Assembly (NCBI GenBank): GCA_947304475.1
Contig: CAMZBE010000088.1
Location: forward strand, 1-6,247
Length of the DNA: 6,247 bases
Direction of reading: 5' to 3'
Origin: an uncultured Clostridia bacterium
Lineage (GTDB): Bacteria > Bacillota > Clostridia > Oscillospirales > CAG-272
Made by a program: the position numbers and the translations under genes
The notes under the pieces: model-generated
The model's database searches: none
What the model saw: the letters and a program-made list of their open reading frames with translations, nothing else
Told to the model about the DNA's origin: nothing
In this document: piece by piece, positions 5,301 through 6,247 of the stretch
Position numbering within the stretch: position 1 is the stretch's first letter
Layout of the letters: the number at the start of each line of letters is the position of its first letter

Positions 5301-5984
5301 ATGGTCAATATCGGCAACGACTGGGACGGGATCCTCGCATCCGAGTTTTCGTCCCCCTACTATCTCGAATTGCGCGCGTTCCTGAAAGAGGAATACCGCA
5401 CGCGCCGGATCTATCCGGGAATGTACGACATATTCAACGCCCTGAAGACCACGCCGTTTGCGAACGTGAAGTGCGTGATCCTCGGGCAGGATCCCTATCA
5501 CGGCGCGGGGCAGGCGCACGGACTTTGCTTTTCGGTGCGCCCCGGCGTCGAACCGCCCCCGTCGCTCAAGAATATCTTCCGGGAATTGCAGAGCGATATC
5601 GGTATGCCCGAACCGCCGACAGGTGACCTGACGCCCTGGGCAAAAGAGGGGGTTTTGCTCCTGAACACGACTTTAACGGTCCGGGAGGGGCAGCCGCAGA
5701 GCCACAAGGGACACGGGTGGGAGATCCTGACCGACGCGATCATCCGCGCGCTGAACGGCGCGGATCACCCGATCGTTTTTCTGCTCTGGGGATCGAACGC
5801 CCGCTCGAAAAAGGCGCTGATCACGAACCCCCGCCACCTGATCCTCGAGGCGGCACACCCGAGCCCGCTCTCGGCGTACAACGGCTTTTTCGGCTGCCGC
5901 CATTTCTCCCGCGCGAACGATTTTCTCAAGGCGCACGGCGTCGCGCCGGTCGACTGGACGGCGATCGCGGGAGAGAATAAGTGA
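5301..5984 (+). CDS. ung: Uracil-DNA glycosylase (family 1)
   Basis: This enzyme removes uracil from DNA after cytosine deamination or dUMP misincorporation, starting base-excision repair in the cytoplasm. The 227-aa product has the usual length of bacterial Ung. The water-activating motif GQDPYHG is at 62-68 with catalytic Asp64; AHGLCFSV at 72-79 follows as part of the uracil pocket; PPPSLKNIF (85-93) is the proline-rich DNA-compressing loop; LLNTTLTV (120-127) contains the uracil-contacting asparagine 122; and HPSPLSA at 186-192 is the leucine-loop motif with catalytic His186. All key residues are present, so the enzyme should be active. The ATG at 5301 has AAGGAG 8 nt upstream and its own promoter, and the gene ends at a strong terminator. 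The upstream S1 gene has no terminator, so read-through from it is possible. Confidence 0.98.
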   Translation: MVNIGNDWDGILASEFSSPYYLELRAFLKEEYRTRRIYPGMYDIFNALKTTPFANVKCVILGQDPYHGAGQAHGLCFSVRPGVEPPPSLKNIFRELQSDIGMPEPPTGDLTPWAKEGVLLLNTTLTVREGQPQSHKGHGWEILTDAIIRALNGADHPIVFLLWGSNARSKKALITNPRHLILEAAHPSPLSAYNGFFGCRHFSRANDFLKAHGVAPVDWTAIAGENK

Positions 5985-5990
5985 AATAAA

Positions 5991-6028
5991 AAAGGAAGTC
6001 CCGTGACAGCGGGGCTTTCTTTGTTGAG
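5991..6028 (+). terminator. Intrinsic terminator after ung
   Basis: Bases 5991-6003 pair with 6010-6022 around the 6-nt loop TGACAG: a 13-pair stem including two G-T wobbles, with a CCCG/CGGG core next to the loop. The T-rich end of the stem continues into TTTGTTG. It starts 7 nt after the ung stop codon. Confidence 0.82.
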
Positions 6029-6151
6029 GGAAGGAAAAACGGAAAAGAAACCAAACCAAGGGGCTGGATTCGCGACCAAGGGCGACAGGCAACCGGATTC
6101 GACGCGCCGTTGGCGCGAACTCGGCTGGTCCGACTTGCGCTCTCTCAATCA
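6023..6151. other. Unassigned block between two terminator hairpins
   Basis: This 129-bp stretch holds no supported gene. It contains GGATTCG twice (6066-6072 and 6095-6101, 29 bp apart) and a perfect CGCGCC-GTT-GGCGCG hairpin (6103-6117). Reading frames cross it on both strands but none has a Shine-Dalgarno or recognisable product. It is not a tRNA or tmRNA that I can fold. It could be part of a dispersed intergenic repeat or a 3' untranslated region. Confidence 0.35.
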
Positions 6152-6191
6152 AAAAAGCGTTCCCGCACACGGGGTGCAGGAACGCTTTTTG
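6152..6191. terminator. Strong bidirectional terminator-type hairpin
   Basis: AAAAAGCGTTCC (6152-6163) pairs perfectly with GGAACGCTTTTT (6179-6190). After a C/A mismatch the stem continues with GCAC/GTGC around ACGGG. A/T tracts on both sides make it able to stop transcription from either side: a backup for ung, or the terminator of a minus-strand gene to the right of the window. Confidence 0.8.
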
Positions 6192-6200
6192 TAAAAGAGC

Positions 6201-6241
6201 GTACAAACGTACCGAAATCAAGGTAAGAAGGTACAAACGTA
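6201..6241. repeat. Two 11-bp direct repeats with 30-bp period
   Basis: GTACAAACGTA occurs at 6201-6211 and exactly again at 6231-6241, start-to-start distance 30 bp, about three helical turns. The bases between are unique, so this is not a CRISPR unit. The spacing suits two copies of a protein site on one face of the helix, perhaps before a gene beyond the window. Confidence 0.6.
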
Positions 6242-6247
6242 ACGTCT

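Noticed and set aside
6061..6150. tRNA or tmRNA suggested by GGATTCG motifs
   Set aside because: No acceptor stem, anticodon arm or CCA end can be paired around either copy on either strand, and the block is too short for tmRNA.
6003..6194. Small plus-strand open frame of 63 codons after ung
   Set aside because: It begins inside the ung terminator, runs through the second hairpin, and has no ribosome site.
6201..6241. CRISPR array
   Set aside because: There are only two 11-bp repeats, far shorter than CRISPR repeats, and no cas genes in the window.

Overview
The window looks like ordinary chromosome from a member of the Bacillota, most likely a G+C-rich, probably uncultured, Clostridia-type bacterium. 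The evidence is a large lipoprotein solute-binding protein with a short lipobox signal, a three-repeat S1 RNA-binding protein of a type familiar from Clostridia, purine-rich Shine-Dalgarno sites, compact sigma-A promoters with 17-bp spacers, and strong intrinsic terminators. I cannot name the genus from sequence alone.

Layout, left to right. Minus strand, 1-1409: the first 56 codons of a pncC/CinA-C-type gene, whose start overlaps the end of glyA (serine hydroxymethyltransferase) by 14 nt, so the pair looks cotranscribed from a clear promoter at 1453-1481. Minus strand, 1603-3300: a 565-aa lipoprotein substrate-binding protein with its own promoter (3362-3390) and a 10-bp stem terminator (1565-1594). 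No permease or ATPase partner lies in the window. A 307-bp divergent intergenic region (3301-3607) carries that promoter and a fully consensus promoter on the plus strand. Plus strand, 3608-4087: a 159-aa membrane protein with two hydrophobic segments, a charged linker and a C-terminal four-cysteine zinc ribbon, followed by a terminator. Plus strand, 4282-5247: a 321-aa protein with three S1-type repeats. Plus strand, 5301-5984: ung, uracil-DNA glycosylase, with its own promoter in the 53-bp gap after the S1 gene. The last 263 bp hold two terminator-type hairpins, an unexplained block between them, and a pair of 11-bp direct repeats at the window edge.

The genes are mainly housekeeping: one-carbon metabolism (glyA), nucleotide or NAD repair/salvage (pncC), base-excision repair (ung), RNA binding (S1 protein) and solute uptake. 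They do not form one obvious pathway, and I see no mobile element, CRISPR array, defence island or biosynthetic cluster. The most interesting signals are regulatory. An 8-bp inverted repeat could mask the ung ribosome-binding site on read-through RNA but not on RNA made from ung's own promoter. A strong stem-loop sits at the predicted extreme 5' end of the zinc-ribbon mRNA. The 11-bp repeats at the right edge have a 30-bp period. No gene in the window is convincingly a new system.
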